A stretch of DNA of 64,000 bases. Source: Nitzschia sp. pyKryTriq1. Lineage: Eukaryota; Bacillariophyta; Bacillariophyceae; Bacillariales; Bacillariaceae. The DNA lies in the NCBI GenBank assembly GCA_956465555.1, contig OY101123.1, positions 682,001-746,000 of the forward strand. Direction: 5' to 3'. Positions 1 to 10,243 of the stretch are shown piece after piece. Within the stretch, counting starts at the first letter, position 1; each line of letters begins with the position of its first letter. The notes under the pieces are model-generated. The model did no database searches. It saw nothing but the letters and a program-made list of their open reading frames with translations, and was not told the origin of the DNA. A program made the position numbers and the translations under genes.

Positions 1-1
1 T

Positions 2-1264
2 TGGGAGTCACAGCAGTACAATCGAGCCATCAATCAAGCCCATGGGGAAGCCATCAAGAATATCAAACTGCAAGCTTTGTTTGGAAGTGCGATGCAGTTG
101 GTCGTCAATTTGGCGCTCTTGTGTGTGTTGGGATTTGGCGGCATGTTGGTTCAACGAGGGGTATTGTCTCCAGGGGATTTGGCGAGCTTTGTCATGTACT
201 CGGTAATGATGGGAGGAAATATCAGTGGGATCTCTAGTCAATATGTGGATCTCATGAAGGCGGTCGCTGCAGCTACCCGAGTCTTTGAGATTGTGGATAG
301 AGAGCCACCCATCCCGCCACCAGACATTGTGAATCCTCCAGAAAATGAGATTTTGTGGAGCGCAGACGATCAGAACACAACTGATAGCGCTACAAGTATT
401 CGAGAAAGCACTGTGCGACTAGATGATGATTCGTTTGAAAGGCTGGAGACGGGTGACTTTTCAAGTGACGAGGGGTCGTTGCACCACGTTACCGACCAAA
501 AAGAAGCAATGATCCCCATGTCCGTCCAGTTTGAGAATGTAACCTTTTCCTATCCCACAAGAATCGACTCCAACATTCTGAATGGTCTCAATCTCTCTAT
601 CCAAGCCGGTCAAGTGGTGGCGCTCGTTGGCACGAGTGGGACGGGAAAGTCAACTATAGCTTCCTTGCTGACCCGGCTGTATGATCCACAAAGCGGAAAC
701 ATTCGAATTGACAACACCTCTATACGGGACATGGAGCCTCAGGATGTTCGACGCAAGATTGGTATTGTCGTTCAGGAACCCCTATTATTTCCAACAACGA
801 TCGAGGCCAACATCCGGTACGGTTCTCCACATGCCACCCACGAGCAAGTACGAGAGGCTGCCCGACTTGCCTTTGTATTGGAATTTGCCGACAAATTTCC
901 AGATGGGCTTCAGACAGTTGTTGGTCCCCGAGGAACTATGCTCTCCGGGGGACAAAAGCAGAGAGTAGCGGTTGCTCGTTGCATTTTGAAGAATCCCCCG
1001 ATTGTTATTTTCGATGAAGCGACCAGTGCCTTGGACGCGGAAAGCGAGTCGCAGGTACAAAAGGCCATTGACACTGCTTGCAAAGGCAGGACAGTCATTA
1101 TGATTGCGCACCGACTATCTACGATTCGCAATGCTGATGTCATTGCCGTACTACGCGAGGGACAAGTGGTAGAATTGGGATCCTTTGATTCACTCATGAA
1201 AAAGGATGATTCCGAAGGTGCATTTCGGCAGCTCATGGAGAAACAGCTAGTATTGCAACAGTAG
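2..1264 (+). CDS. ABC transporter, ABCB-type half transporter (3' part)
   Basis: The gene is cut by the left window edge and stays open to base 2. The first ~85 residues are the end of a transmembrane domain, including an EAIKN...ALFGSA stretch and two hydrophobic helices. An acidic linker follows (about residues 115-170), then a complete nucleotide-binding domain: Walker A GTSGTGKST, Q-loop VVQEPLLFP, signature LSGGQKQR, Walker B VIFDEATSALD and H-loop IAHRLST. This order (membrane domain, then NBD, then stop) is that of ABCB half transporters of the TAP/ABCB8-10 type, or of the second half of a full P-glycoprotein. The stop at 1262-1264 is just after the usual C-terminal helix. The missing 5' part prevents telling half from full transporter, or naming substrate and membrane. 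The family identity itself is secure. Confidence 0.93.
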   Translation, partial: WESQQYNRAINQAHGEAIKNIKLQALFGSAMQLVVNLALLCVLGFGGMLVQRGVLSPGDLASFVMYSVMMGGNISGISSQYVDLMKAVAAATRVFEIVDREPPIPPPDIVNPPENEILWSADDQNTTDSATSIRESTVRLDDDSFERLETGDFSSDEGSLHHVTDQKEAMIPMSVQFENVTFSYPTRIDSNILNGLNLSIQAGQVVALVGTSGTGKSTIASLLTRLYDPQSGNIRIDNTSIRDMEPQDVRRKIGIVVQEPLLFPTTIEANIRYGSPHATHEQVREAARLAFVLEFADKFPDGLQTVVGPRGTMLSGGQKQRVAVARCILKNPPIVIFDEATSALDAESESQVQKAIDTACKGRTVIMIAHRLSTIRNADVIAVLREGQVVELGSFDSLMKKDDSEGAFRQLMEKQLVLQQ

Positions 1265-1867
1265 TTAAAGCTACTATCCAGAGTATCTTCTCTCTAGAGG
1301 TCAAATTAGACAGTGCACTTTTTTGCTGCTTTACGATAGGATGCGTCGTAGTTCTAGAGAGCTCCAGAGTAAAAAGTAGTGACATTTTGAGCAGATCTCG
1401 ATACTGTATGGCATGTGTCGTCGAGAGTGCTGATACGCATAGATATCAAGCATCCGCACCCTTGGACAGATTGGATTAGACTTCTCTAGTCTAGTCTAGT
1501 CTAGTCTAGTCTAGCCAGAGGGAGAGGGAGAGGATAAGAGCTATTGGACGGCCTTGGATCTTGCATCCGTCCTCATTCATTCACCCGTGGATCGACGACG
1601 ACGACTCGTTTGACTGGGATACGCGCTCAGCTGTCGCACGATTGGACGCGATGAGGATCTTTTGTGTGGTTCCGGAAGCAGGTCTGTCACGCGGGTCGAG
1701 GCAATTGTCGCAAATGCATGATGTCGCTGCTTTGCTCTGGTGTCTATGGTGTCGTGTGTTTTTATCATAACGTTTGGCGTTTGTTGTTGCTGCTGCTTCC
1801 TTGGACCGTGGAATCATCATCAGTTCCACAATAAATCAAACAACGAAACCGCTGTACGAAAATAATA
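1265..1867. other. Intergenic, with a CTAGT tandem repeat
   Basis: This 603-bp stretch lies between the ABC transporter stop and the Met-tRNA synthetase start. It must hold the terminator of the first gene and the promoter of the second. About six tandem CTAGT units lie at 1487-1515, followed by a short purine-rich GAGAGGGAGAGG run. No conserved ORF was recognised. Confidence 0.7.
1487..1515. repeat. (CTAGT)n microsatellite
   Basis: Roughly six perfect tandem copies of the pentamer CTAGT. The unit overlaps the self-complementary tetramer CTAG, so the run can pair with itself. It lies about 350 bp upstream of the Met-tRNA synthetase start. Confidence 0.85.
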
Positions 1868-4357
1868 ATGACAGAGGAAACAAATCCTGCCTACGATCGT
1901 TGGAATCTCCGCGACGATTCCGAAGTGGAATATGGACACTTGAGCAAAACCTCGGGAGCTGGTATCGCGGATGCACCGGACGGATTTTACATTACGACAG
2001 CCATCAACTACACCAATGGTCCTGCTCACATGGGGCACGCATATGAGGCCACCACCTCTGATGTCATTGCCCGTTTTCAGCGATTGAAGGGGACACGACC
2101 CACCTACTTTGTCACGGGTGCCGATGAGCACGGTCAAAAGATTGCCAATACAGCTGCCGAGCAGGGCAAGGAGCCGATTGATATTTGTAATCAGGTGAGA
2201 AAGAAGAGGCACGATGGTATGGCATGGTATGACATGGTATAGTTTTCGCTCTATTCGGGCCCTCGTTCGATCTAACGTCGCCTCTGCTACACGTTTTTAT
2301 CGATAGTATGTCACTGGTTTCAAATGCTTGAATCAGCGAGTGCTCGTCACGAATGATGATTACATTCGAACGACCAGCGATCGCCACAAACGACTTGCTC
2401 GAGAATTGTGGAAGCGTTGTCACGCGAATGGGGATATTTACTTGGATACTTACAGTGGTTGGTACAATATTCGAGAAGAAACCTTTGTGACAGATTCCGA
2501 GGCGGAAATGAATAACTTCCAAGACCCAGTCAGTGGCTTGCCGTTGAAGCGTGTCGAGGAAGAATCCTACTTTTTCAAAATGTCAGCCTACAAGGACCGC
2601 TTGATTCAGCACATTCAAGATAACCCTGATTTCATTCGTCCGGAGCAACATCGCAACAATATCATGGCGCGATTGACAGCCGATGACCTACGAGATCTAT
2701 CAATCAGTCGTACTACCTTTTCTTGGGGAATTTCCGTCCCGGAAGGATTCAATGACAATCACGTCATGTATGTATGGATTGATGCCTTGTCCAACTATTT
2801 GACTGGCGTTAATGGATTGGGTGTCAATGAGGATGGAAGCATCGAAGGGCTAGCCAAGTTCTGGCCGGCTGACGTTCATATTATCGGCAAGGACATTTTG
2901 TGGTTCCACACTGTGATTTGGCCCTGTCTCCTCATGTCGGCCGGAATCCCACTTCCCAAGGCGGTCTTTGCTCACGGATTTGTCAATGATAAAGATGGAA
3001 AGAAAATGTCCAAGAGTCTAGGGAATGTCGTGGATCCTCATGATATGCTGGACAAATTTCATGTCGATACTTTCAGATGGTATCTATGTAAAGAAGCTCC
3101 CTACGGCGGAGAACTGGCCTTTAGCGAAGATTCCATGAGGGATATGCATAATGCGGATCTTTGTGATACCCTGGGAAATGCCGTCAATCGTGCCACGAAC
3201 CTTTGCAAAAAGTACTGCGATGGAGTCATTCCCGACGTTCCTCCGCCAGCGAATCCCCCCATTAACCTGGAAGAAATCATCCCAGCCTACACTGAAAAGA
3301 TGGATGCCTTTGAATTGGAAGGCGGGGCAAATATTGCAATCCAAGGCTTTAGGGACGTCAATCGGTATTTGCAAGAGGAAGCTCCGTGGCTGAAAAAGGG
3401 CGATGAACACGCAGAATTCCGTCAGGTGGTAGTCCGCGCCTCCCTCGAGGCTATTTATGCATTGACCCACTTGCTGTTGCCCTATTTACCGGTTGGATCA
3501 GCGAAAGTCTTTGAAAAGCTGGGTAAGGCTCCTGTGGCGTTGAAGGATCTGAGTCGAGATTGCCGAAATCTCCAAGTAGGAACCGAAGTTCAAGTGGGAG
3601 AGGTCCTGTATGAGAAGGTAAGCACCTCTATGTTTGTTTGTAAATCGAGGAATATACATCTCTAGATTGGGCCAAAAGAACTCATTCGAAAGGTTTAATT
3701 GTTTTTGCTATTCAGTCGGTATCGGAAGAAGAGTTGAAGGACAAGGATGCTGCCGCTGCCAAGAAAAAGGAGTCCTACGAGGAAGCCCAACGTCGCAAGA
3801 AGGAAGACAAGGCTCGGCAGCAAGCTGCATCCAAACAAGGCAATGACGCTTCGAAACAACCAGAGTTTACTAAGATGGAAATTCGAGTAGGCAAGATTAC
3901 AAGAGTGTGGAACCATCCAACCGCGGACAAGTTGTTTTGCGAAACTATTGATGTCGGTGAGGAGACGGGACCACGGGAAATCGCCTCTGGACTTCGGGAG
4001 CACTATACTCTGGAAGAAATGCAGGATCGTCTAGTTTTGGTAGTTTGCAATCTCAAGGCAGCCAAGATTGTGGATTTTATGAGCAATGGTATGGTATTGG
4101 CGGCCAAGAGTGACGATGGTAAGGCAGAACTCATTACGCCCCCGGAAGGATCAAAGATTGGAGAGCGTGTATTCATCGAAGGCCTCGAAGGCGAGCCCTT
4201 CTCGTCATCCCAGACAAAGAAGAAAAAGACATGGGCAGAGGTCGCCAAGGACCTCAAGACAGGCGAAGGCGGTGTGGCTACTTGGGAGGGAAAGACTATC
4301 CAAACTTCGGCGGGTCCCTGCACAGCGGCCTCGCTCGTAGATGCTCCGATTTCGTAA
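1868..4357 (+). CDS. Methionyl-tRNA synthetase, cytosolic, with C-terminal EMAPII-like tRNA-binding domain
   Basis: This class I enzyme charges initiator and elongator tRNA-Met. Three exons are read: 1868-2194, 2307-3617 and 3716-4357 (759 aa). Introns are GTGAGA..ATAG and GTAAGC..TCAG, both phase 0. The HIGH-type motif is HMGH at residues 54-57; the KMSKS loop is exact at about residues 342-346, followed by LGNVVDP. GADEHGQKI is the usual Rossmann motif. A lysine/glutamate-rich linker leads to a tRNA-binding OB fold (MEIRVGKITRVWNHPTADKLF), as in plant MetRS, Trbp111 and EMAPII. There is no targeting peptide before the catalytic domain, so it is most likely the cytosolic form. The first intron spans a stretch with repeated GGTATGGCATG motifs. 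Identity is very secure; the splice sites restore the conserved reading frame on both sides. Confidence 0.96.
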
Positions 4358-4694
4358 GCAATGATTAGCTGGGTACAATATCCCGAATAAGTAATTCAGA
4401 CATGATACTACTTGGGTTTACTGTACTGTAGTGCTGTGCCTATTGAAGTAAGAACGACAAGGAGTTTGGTAGGATATTGCACGTGGCTCAACAGCACTGA
4501 CGAGACTACCAAAGATTTCGTGAGGCTGCATGGTTATCGGTATGACATCTTGCTCTCCCACAAGTCACAAACAGGACACCGGTTGTCGAATGATGGGTTG
4601 ATTCTATAATTTCAGAAGAGGACTGGTAATACGATGTTGTGATTTGTGATCTGTGTATGGTATGGAAACCTTAGCAAATGAATAAAACCTTCCT

Positions 4695-5550
4695 CTAACA
4701 GCAGCCACCTTCGTCTTCTTCTTCCAGAGCACTAGGTCGTTTGATTTGCATTTTGGGCTTTCCAGGAACCGCATTCGCCAGCGCATCGGGGTTATCCAAA
4801 ATCTTTTGCACGACTTCCATAAAGACTTGCCGAATCCCCAATTTGGTCTTTGCCGACGCTTCCAAAAACAACATCCCGTGAGATCGAGCCCAGGCATCCG
4901 CTCGTTCTCTGGATACTTTTCGTTCCAAATCAATCTTATTCCCCACCAGCAGCTTAATGACGGAATCTCCGTTGTTCGGAGAATAAAGCTGGACTTCCTT
5001 GAGCCACTGTTCTAGATTTTCAAAGGAGTCTGTTCGCGTCACGTCGTAGACCAAAACGACCCCATGCGCCCCTCGATAGTAACTACTTGTCAACGTTCGG
5101 AATCGTTCCTGTCCCGCCGTATCCCAAATGGTCAATTTCACACGTTTCCCGTCCATATCAATGTGTTTCACTTTAAAGTCCACGCCAATCGTCGATTGAA
5201 TGTGATCGTCAAAGGAATCGTCCGTAAAGCGGAGCAACATGGAAGACTAACAAGCGAGAGGAGGATGTGAGACGCTGGAAGCAGGAAGGAAACACCATCA
5301 CGACCTGACTACATTACTCTATTCATTCGAACGAATTTGGTTTGGATCGTCGTCGTCCCAACTCAGAGTAACCTTTGCATAGGAAAAGCTCGATTCATTC
5401 GAACGAGTCCTTGCGCGGCAAAATACACGGAACATGGCATTATTGATTTGACCTTACTTTTCCGACGGATGCATCTCCAATGATCAAAACCTTGAAGAGG
5501 TAATCATAAGGAAAGGTCCCGGGTGCTGCTGGTGGAGGTGGGGCTGCCAT
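4695..5550 (-). CDS. Rab18-family small GTPase
   Basis: Two exons on the minus strand, 5550-5458 and 5246-4695, with a 211-bp phase-0 intron that falls inside the P-loop after GDASVGK. The product is 214 aa. G1 is GDASVGKSS, G3 is DTAGQERFR, G4 is NKID and G5 is ASAK. The switch region STIGVDFKVKHIDMDGKRVKLTIWDTAG and the LVGNKID...GMLFLEASAK pattern fit Rab18 (plant RabC), which works at the ER and lipid droplets. The C-terminus ends in EGGCC, a double-cysteine geranylgeranylation site. A proline-rich leader (MAAPPPPAAPGTF) precedes the G domain. It faces the PT-rich protein gene head to head. The Rab family is certain; the Rab18 subfamily is likely. Confidence 0.93.
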
Positions 5551-6034
5551 GGTTGAGAGTGGTAAAATGAGTGAAGTTTATTGAAAATCGCAAGAGTAAT
5601 TTGGCAGAAGCTTTGGTTCAACAACGGGGGTGCTGTTTTTTTTCTCGTGCCCTGCCTATCGCGATGAGATGCACCTGCTTGCTACCGGCTTGTGATTGTG
5701 CCTCCGCGACGAGCTCTGCATGCCGAGCCGGCGCCCCGTGTCATTTCTACACGGCCAGCACGATTTGAATTTTTACTACGGCATGTACGAAGATTCTACG
5801 TGATGACGAAGGGTTCGTGAACCAAATATTGAATTGGTACGACTGAGGACTCATTTGCTGGGACTGAGAAACGAGCGTCGTCGCGAGGAACAACGATGAA
5901 CAATGATGGTTCAATGTCGACGATGATGAAAGAGAGCAAAAGCACCGCTGGCTTCTCATCACTCTTGATTGTTGTGCAATGATACCACCCCGCTCTCTTC
6001 AGCTGACGCACAAGCCACTCCTATCATAGGTACC
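5551..6034. other. Divergent intergenic region
   Basis: These 484 bp separate two divergent start codons (Rab18 and the PT-rich protein), so both promoters must lie here. No repeats, RNA gene or conserved ORF were recognised. Confidence 0.6.
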
Positions 6035-6784
6035 ATGATTCAGGTTTCGAAACCGCTACTCTTTCTGTGTCTGATCGCATCAGTCTTCGCTTGGGAAGAC
6101 ACGAATGACCAAAATGCTGCTTTCGTCCGATCGAGTTTCCGCGGAGATGCGAGCAACGCCACCAACGGTCCTACCACCACCCCCTATCCTACTATTTCTC
6201 CATCACCTACCGCAGCTCCTACCAATCATACGACGACGGCTCCAACTCCATCCAACTCATCGGCAGTGCCCACATCGAGTCCAGTAGCGCCGACACCAGC
6301 TCCCACCAATGCTACTGTTTCACCGACGACACCAGCCCCCACCTCAGCGGCTCCCACAACGCCCGCACCCACTCTAGCCCCAACAGTCAAACCGACTCCA
6401 GCTCCAACAGCCAAACCGACTATAGCTCCAACGTCAAAACCCACGCCTTCCCCAAAGACACCAGCGCCCACTTCTTCACCCGATGACAAGAAAAAGAAGG
6501 AAGACCATCCCTCCCTGTTGCGAATTCTGGGCAAGACGATCGCTTGGTTGTTCATTATTGCGCTGGCACTGCTCTTGTTCGGTTTTCTCATGAGCAATCG
6601 GTATCGAATTTATTACTATATGAGAAGTGCCTGGTTTCGATTTTTGCGATGGGACGGGACCCAATGGTTCTTACGGAAAACAGGTCTGGGGCGAGTTTTG
6701 GGCTTACAGTCGGCGAATGAGGACTTGAATTCAGTCATTTTTGACAATGATCTCGATCAAGGACTGCTGCTACAAGACACATAA
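6035..6784 (+). CDS. Secreted/type I membrane protein with Pro-Thr-rich ectodomain
   Basis: I start at ATG 6035 because it opens directly into a signal peptide (MIQVSKPLLFLCLIASVFA). The 249-aa product then has about 130 residues dominated by PT, APT and PTP repeats with several N-x-S/T sites, so it is probably heavily glycosylated. A short lysine-rich segment follows, then one transmembrane helix (IAWLFIIALALLLFGFLM, about residues 170-187) and a cytoplasmic tail of about 60 residues containing aromatic and basic stretches. Mucin-like PT-rich ectodomains are common in diatom cell-surface proteins, but I do not recognise a named family. Topology is well supported; function is unknown. Confidence 0.8.
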   Translation: MIQVSKPLLFLCLIASVFAWEDTNDQNAAFVRSSFRGDASNATNGPTTTPYPTISPSPTAAPTNHTTTAPTPSNSSAVPTSSPVAPTPAPTNATVSPTTPAPTSAAPTTPAPTLAPTVKPTPAPTAKPTIAPTSKPTPSPKTPAPTSSPDDKKKKEDHPSLLRILGKTIAWLFIIALALLLFGFLMSNRYRIYYYMRSAWFRFLRWDGTQWFLRKTGLGRVLGLQSANEDLNSVIFDNDLDQGLLLQDT

Positions 6785-7245
6785 TAATACATAGATACTT
6801 TTATACGCTCTAAGTTCTGTGTAGCTATAGTCATTTTCTTGTGTACTTTTTCATTCGTTGGTACTCAGGGGTATTTGCAGGATATTGCGACATGGCGTAG
6901 GTCTCTAAGGTATTCCATATCATAGATGCTACAATACTGTACATAACAGGAGATGACTTGAAGGATACAGCATAATACCTGTTTCTTATCTTGCCGAATC
7001 CTCTTTTCCGTTCGCACGAACAAGAGCTAGACTGCCTGGTACCGTAAGTATGCTACGAGGGCTCTTGAACGTCACCAGAGGGGATCGCGACAGTACTATT
7101 GCTTATTCGTACCCGTACTCGTGGTCACATCTTCATTACTGCCAAGAAATTAATGTCACGATGCTCTAGGTACAGGTAGACAAAAAGATAATATGTAATG
7201 TTTTTACAATGATGTGGATGATTCTATAGGTGTGAATTTGTTTCT
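6785..7245. other. Convergent intergenic region
   Basis: These 461 bp lie between two converging genes (PT-rich protein and HMBS) and should hold both 3' ends. The sequence is AT-rich with several AATAAT/ATAATA motifs. Nothing else was recognised. Confidence 0.6.
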
Positions 7246-8507
7246 TTATTTGGTGATTTGACCCAAAACTTGTTGAGGAGACATTTCCACCATCATTTCA
7301 AAGAACTTGTCTCCCGCTCGAGCCTTGAGCGTCTGTCCGGCTTCTAGGCCGATCTTTTTGGCATCGGCAATCTCGCCCTCCGATTCAATCTCGAATTTTT
7401 GAGATCCATCGGGCATGGCAATCAACCCCCGGAATTTGATCATTCCGTCCACAATGCGCGCTTGTCCGGCAATGGGAGTCTTGCAGTTTCCGTCAAGGGC
7501 CTCCAAAAAGGCTCGTTCGCAGTCCACACATACCTTTGTTGGTTCGTGGTTCAAAGCGCCAATATATTTCAAGCTGCGTTCATCGTCAGATCGACATTGG
7601 ATTCCAATAGCACCTTGGGCGACGGCGGGGAGCATTTCATCCCATTCCAAGACGGAAGTGGCGCATCCGTCCATGTCCATGCGCTTCAAACCAGCAATAG
7701 CCAACAAAGTGGCATCGACAACACCATCATCCAGCTTTCGTAGACGAGTTTGCACATTGCCTCGGAAGTTGACGCACTTCAACGTGGGATTCTTGGCCAT
7801 AATTTGGGCCTGTCGACGAAGCGAGGCAGTACCGATGACAGAGTGATCGGGAAGGTCTTCAATTCGCTTAATTTCCCCGTTGCCACTGATAAAGGCATCG
7901 TTGGTATCCTCACGGGGAAGATTGCATGGAAGAACGGTTCCATCTGGCAACCAAGTGGGGACATCCTTCATGGAATGCACGCAAATATCGACTTCGTTTC
8001 CAAGAAGAGCCGTGTCCAATTCCTTGGTGAAAAGACCCTTTCCTCCGAGTTCCATGAGGGATTTGTCGAGAATCATATCACCCTGTGTCTTCATGACGCA
8101 AATTTCAATAGCACCATCCTCGCACAATTCAGGGAAGATCTCTTGCAACCTTTTGCGGGTCTCGAAGGCTTGCGCCATGGCAAGAGGGGATCCTCGGGTT
8201 CCAATTCGAAAGGGTTCGACACCACCTTCGGCCATGAAAAGAGCCTAGAAATAAAATGATAGACCCGAGCAACAGAAAATGTGAGAGATCGACAAATGAA
8301 CCAGACACCCACCAAGAAGAATAACAATGTAACGACGCCTTCCGAAATTTCATCAAAGACGACGACGGCGAGTTGCAATCGAGAAAGATGGTCTGACAGT
8401 TCCCAGAAAAAACTCACAGTCGAAGCATCGCTGTGCGTTCTGGCAGCAGGTGCAGGCGCAAAGGCCGAGACCGAAGAGAGAAGAGCGATGGCAATGTAAA
8501 ACTTCAT
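7246..8507 (-). CDS. HMBS: Hydroxymethylbilane synthase (porphobilinogen deaminase), plastid-targeted
   Basis: Joins four porphobilinogen molecules to hydroxymethylbilane in tetrapyrrole (haem and chlorophyll) synthesis. Two exons: 8507-8418 encodes the signal peptide MKFYIAIALLSSVSA followed by FAPAP, and 8244-7246 encodes the enzyme. The intron (8417-8245, GTGAG..TAG) separates the pre-sequence from the catalytic part, consistent with exon-level acquisition of targeting. The S-A-F-A-P junction is the classic diatom plastid signal, so the protein should be imported through the four plastid membranes. The enzyme part has IGTRGSPLAMAQ, the KxxGDMILDK stretch, GTASLRRQAQI and the dipyrromethane-cofactor cysteine in GNCKTPIAG (about Cys284). 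The product is 362 aa, a normal length. It lies head to head with the plastid-targeted RlmH gene. Confidence 0.96.
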
Positions 8508-9063
8508 TGTTAATTCAAGGCTTGGAGGAAAAATGTAACGCGGTGGAGATGTATGTCTAGACTGCAAAGCCGACGATGCCAAGAAACAAAAAGTTCAACG
8601 TTATGGACGTCGACCGCCCACCGGACGAAAGAAGGAACGTGAAGCAAATCTTCATCCCAAGCGGTGTGTGGAAGTGCGTCTTCTGCGCAAGACTTCCACC
8701 TGTAATTGCTACCCCCCTTCACCTTTCGGTTTATCTTGGTCAGCGATTGCAAAATGTCGTTGTTCACATTCTATTTTTTCCGACCATTAGGGAGTATCCA
8801 TTTCGACGATGCCTCGAAACGGAACTTCAACTTGCCGGATTGATCGAAAATTTCTGAGTTTTCCGAGGTATCTTTCACCCTAGAAATTCCCTATTCCGTA
8901 TTCTTGACTCAACGGACTTCTTTTGCGAACCGCTCCAGCCCAAAAATGAACCACCCGCGATCTTGAAGATGATCAACAGAAAGATGCGTCCTCCTTCGAC
9001 CATGAGGAGGAGTATGGATGCCTTGTTGTCTAATAGCACCAAAATGAGTTTTAGTAATTCAGC
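8508..9063. promoter_or_regulatory. Shared divergent promoter region of HMBS and RlmH
   Basis: These 556 bp lie between the divergent starts of two plastid-targeted proteins. No ORF in it looks real. Placement as a two-way promoter is inferred from geometry only; no specific element is recognised. Confidence 0.5.
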
Positions 9064-9699
9064 ATGATAGACGCGAAACATGTATCTGGGGTGAAACTGC
9101 TATTTTTTCTCTACGCAGCCTTGTGGACGAGAATCGAGGTCGCCGCGTTTCCATCGCCGACAGGGCTGCGAGCTAAGTCATGGTCGTCGTCACGATCGGG
9201 TCGTCGTACACACAAATCATCGAGGGTTTCATCATTGTACATGGGAATGAAAATCAATATTCGAATTGTTGGAAGAAAATCCAGTGAACCCTGGCTTGAG
9301 GAGGGCTGTGAAATGTACGAGACTAGATTACGACCATCCAACGTCGAAGTGGAAACGACTTGGCATAAAGACAATCCAGCCCTGATCAAGGGAGTCGAAG
9401 GTGATCAATCCAAAGGTCATTCTATAGTGTTATTGGATCCTTTGGGTGCTACAAAAACAAGTGAACGATTCACGGAAGACATGTACGAATGGCTGGATCG
9501 TGGAGGTTCGCGATTGTCGTTTGTGATCGGTGGTGCCGAAGGGTTGCCTTCAGAACTCAAGTATCCTGCACAGGGATCCAAGCCTGCCATGATCAGTTTG
9601 AGTGCGTTAACCTTCACGCATCAGTTTGCACGCATGCTGTTGATTGAGCAAATATATCGTGCCACTGAGATTCGAAAAGGGTCCGGCTATCATAAGTAA
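9064..9699 (+). CDS. RlmH-like SPOUT rRNA methyltransferase, plastid-targeted
   Basis: RlmH methylates pseudouridine in helix 69 of the large-subunit rRNA in bacteria. This 211-aa product begins with a hydrophobic segment (LLFFLYAALWTRIEV) ending in VAAFPSP, then a Ser/Arg-rich transit-like stretch to about residue 60. The enzyme follows from MKINIRIVGRK. Diagnostic RlmH features are LLDPLGATKTSERF, the SAM-binding knot FVIGGAEGLP, and the C-terminal ISLSALTFTHQFARMLLIEQIYRA ending GSGYHK (compare the bacterial ending with YH). There is no intron. The pre-sequence implies action on plastid 23S rRNA. The only weak point is the A-F-P motif, less canonical than in HMBS. Confidence 0.92.
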   Translation: MIDAKHVSGVKLLFFLYAALWTRIEVAAFPSPTGLRAKSWSSSRSGRRTHKSSRVSSLYMGMKINIRIVGRKSSEPWLEEGCEMYETRLRPSNVEVETTWHKDNPALIKGVEGDQSKGHSIVLLDPLGATKTSERFTEDMYEWLDRGGSRLSFVIGGAEGLPSELKYPAQGSKPAMISLSALTFTHQFARMLLIEQIYRATEIRKGSGYHK

Positions 9700-10243
9700 G
9701 ATTGAAATGTTGATTCATTCGGACGACGACAAACTGTTCGACGGTTTCCTACTGGTGCTGGTGAAACAGCATGCTGCTCTGCCGTCTCCCGATATTTCCT
9801 ATCACAGCACTCCAGTCAAAATCCGCCGCACATTGTTTATTGCGACTTTCTCTCGGAATTTTTGTCGGTGACACCTAATGACCCTCAGAACCGCCAAACA
9901 GCAGTGATTCTGGAGCTACACGTAGTCTCAAACTTCTCGAGAAATTATTCTCATATTCGCTTGAAGGGGAACTGACGCAATCCCACCACGATCCAGTTTT
10001 GAATTGAATCCGTCTCCTCCAATCATCCGAAGGTGTATACAGGGATATGAATGATCGCCCCAAGTGCGAAGAGGCGTCTGTGCAGATGAGTGAAAGAACT
10101 ACTGGTAGACATACTACTCCTAGTACTTCCATACGAAGCGTACACGCCCGCAAAGCAAATATTCATAGTTGTGTCATCATTCTTAGTATTAGTTTAAATT
10201 TTGTAAGTGGTTTGTAATAGGAAACTGTTTCCTTTATATGCTT
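9700..10243. other. Convergent intergenic region
   Basis: These 544 bp lie between the stops of the RlmH and F-box/SPRY genes. No conserved ORF, RNA gene or repeat was recognised; the longer open frames have low-complexity translations without family features. Confidence 0.55.
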
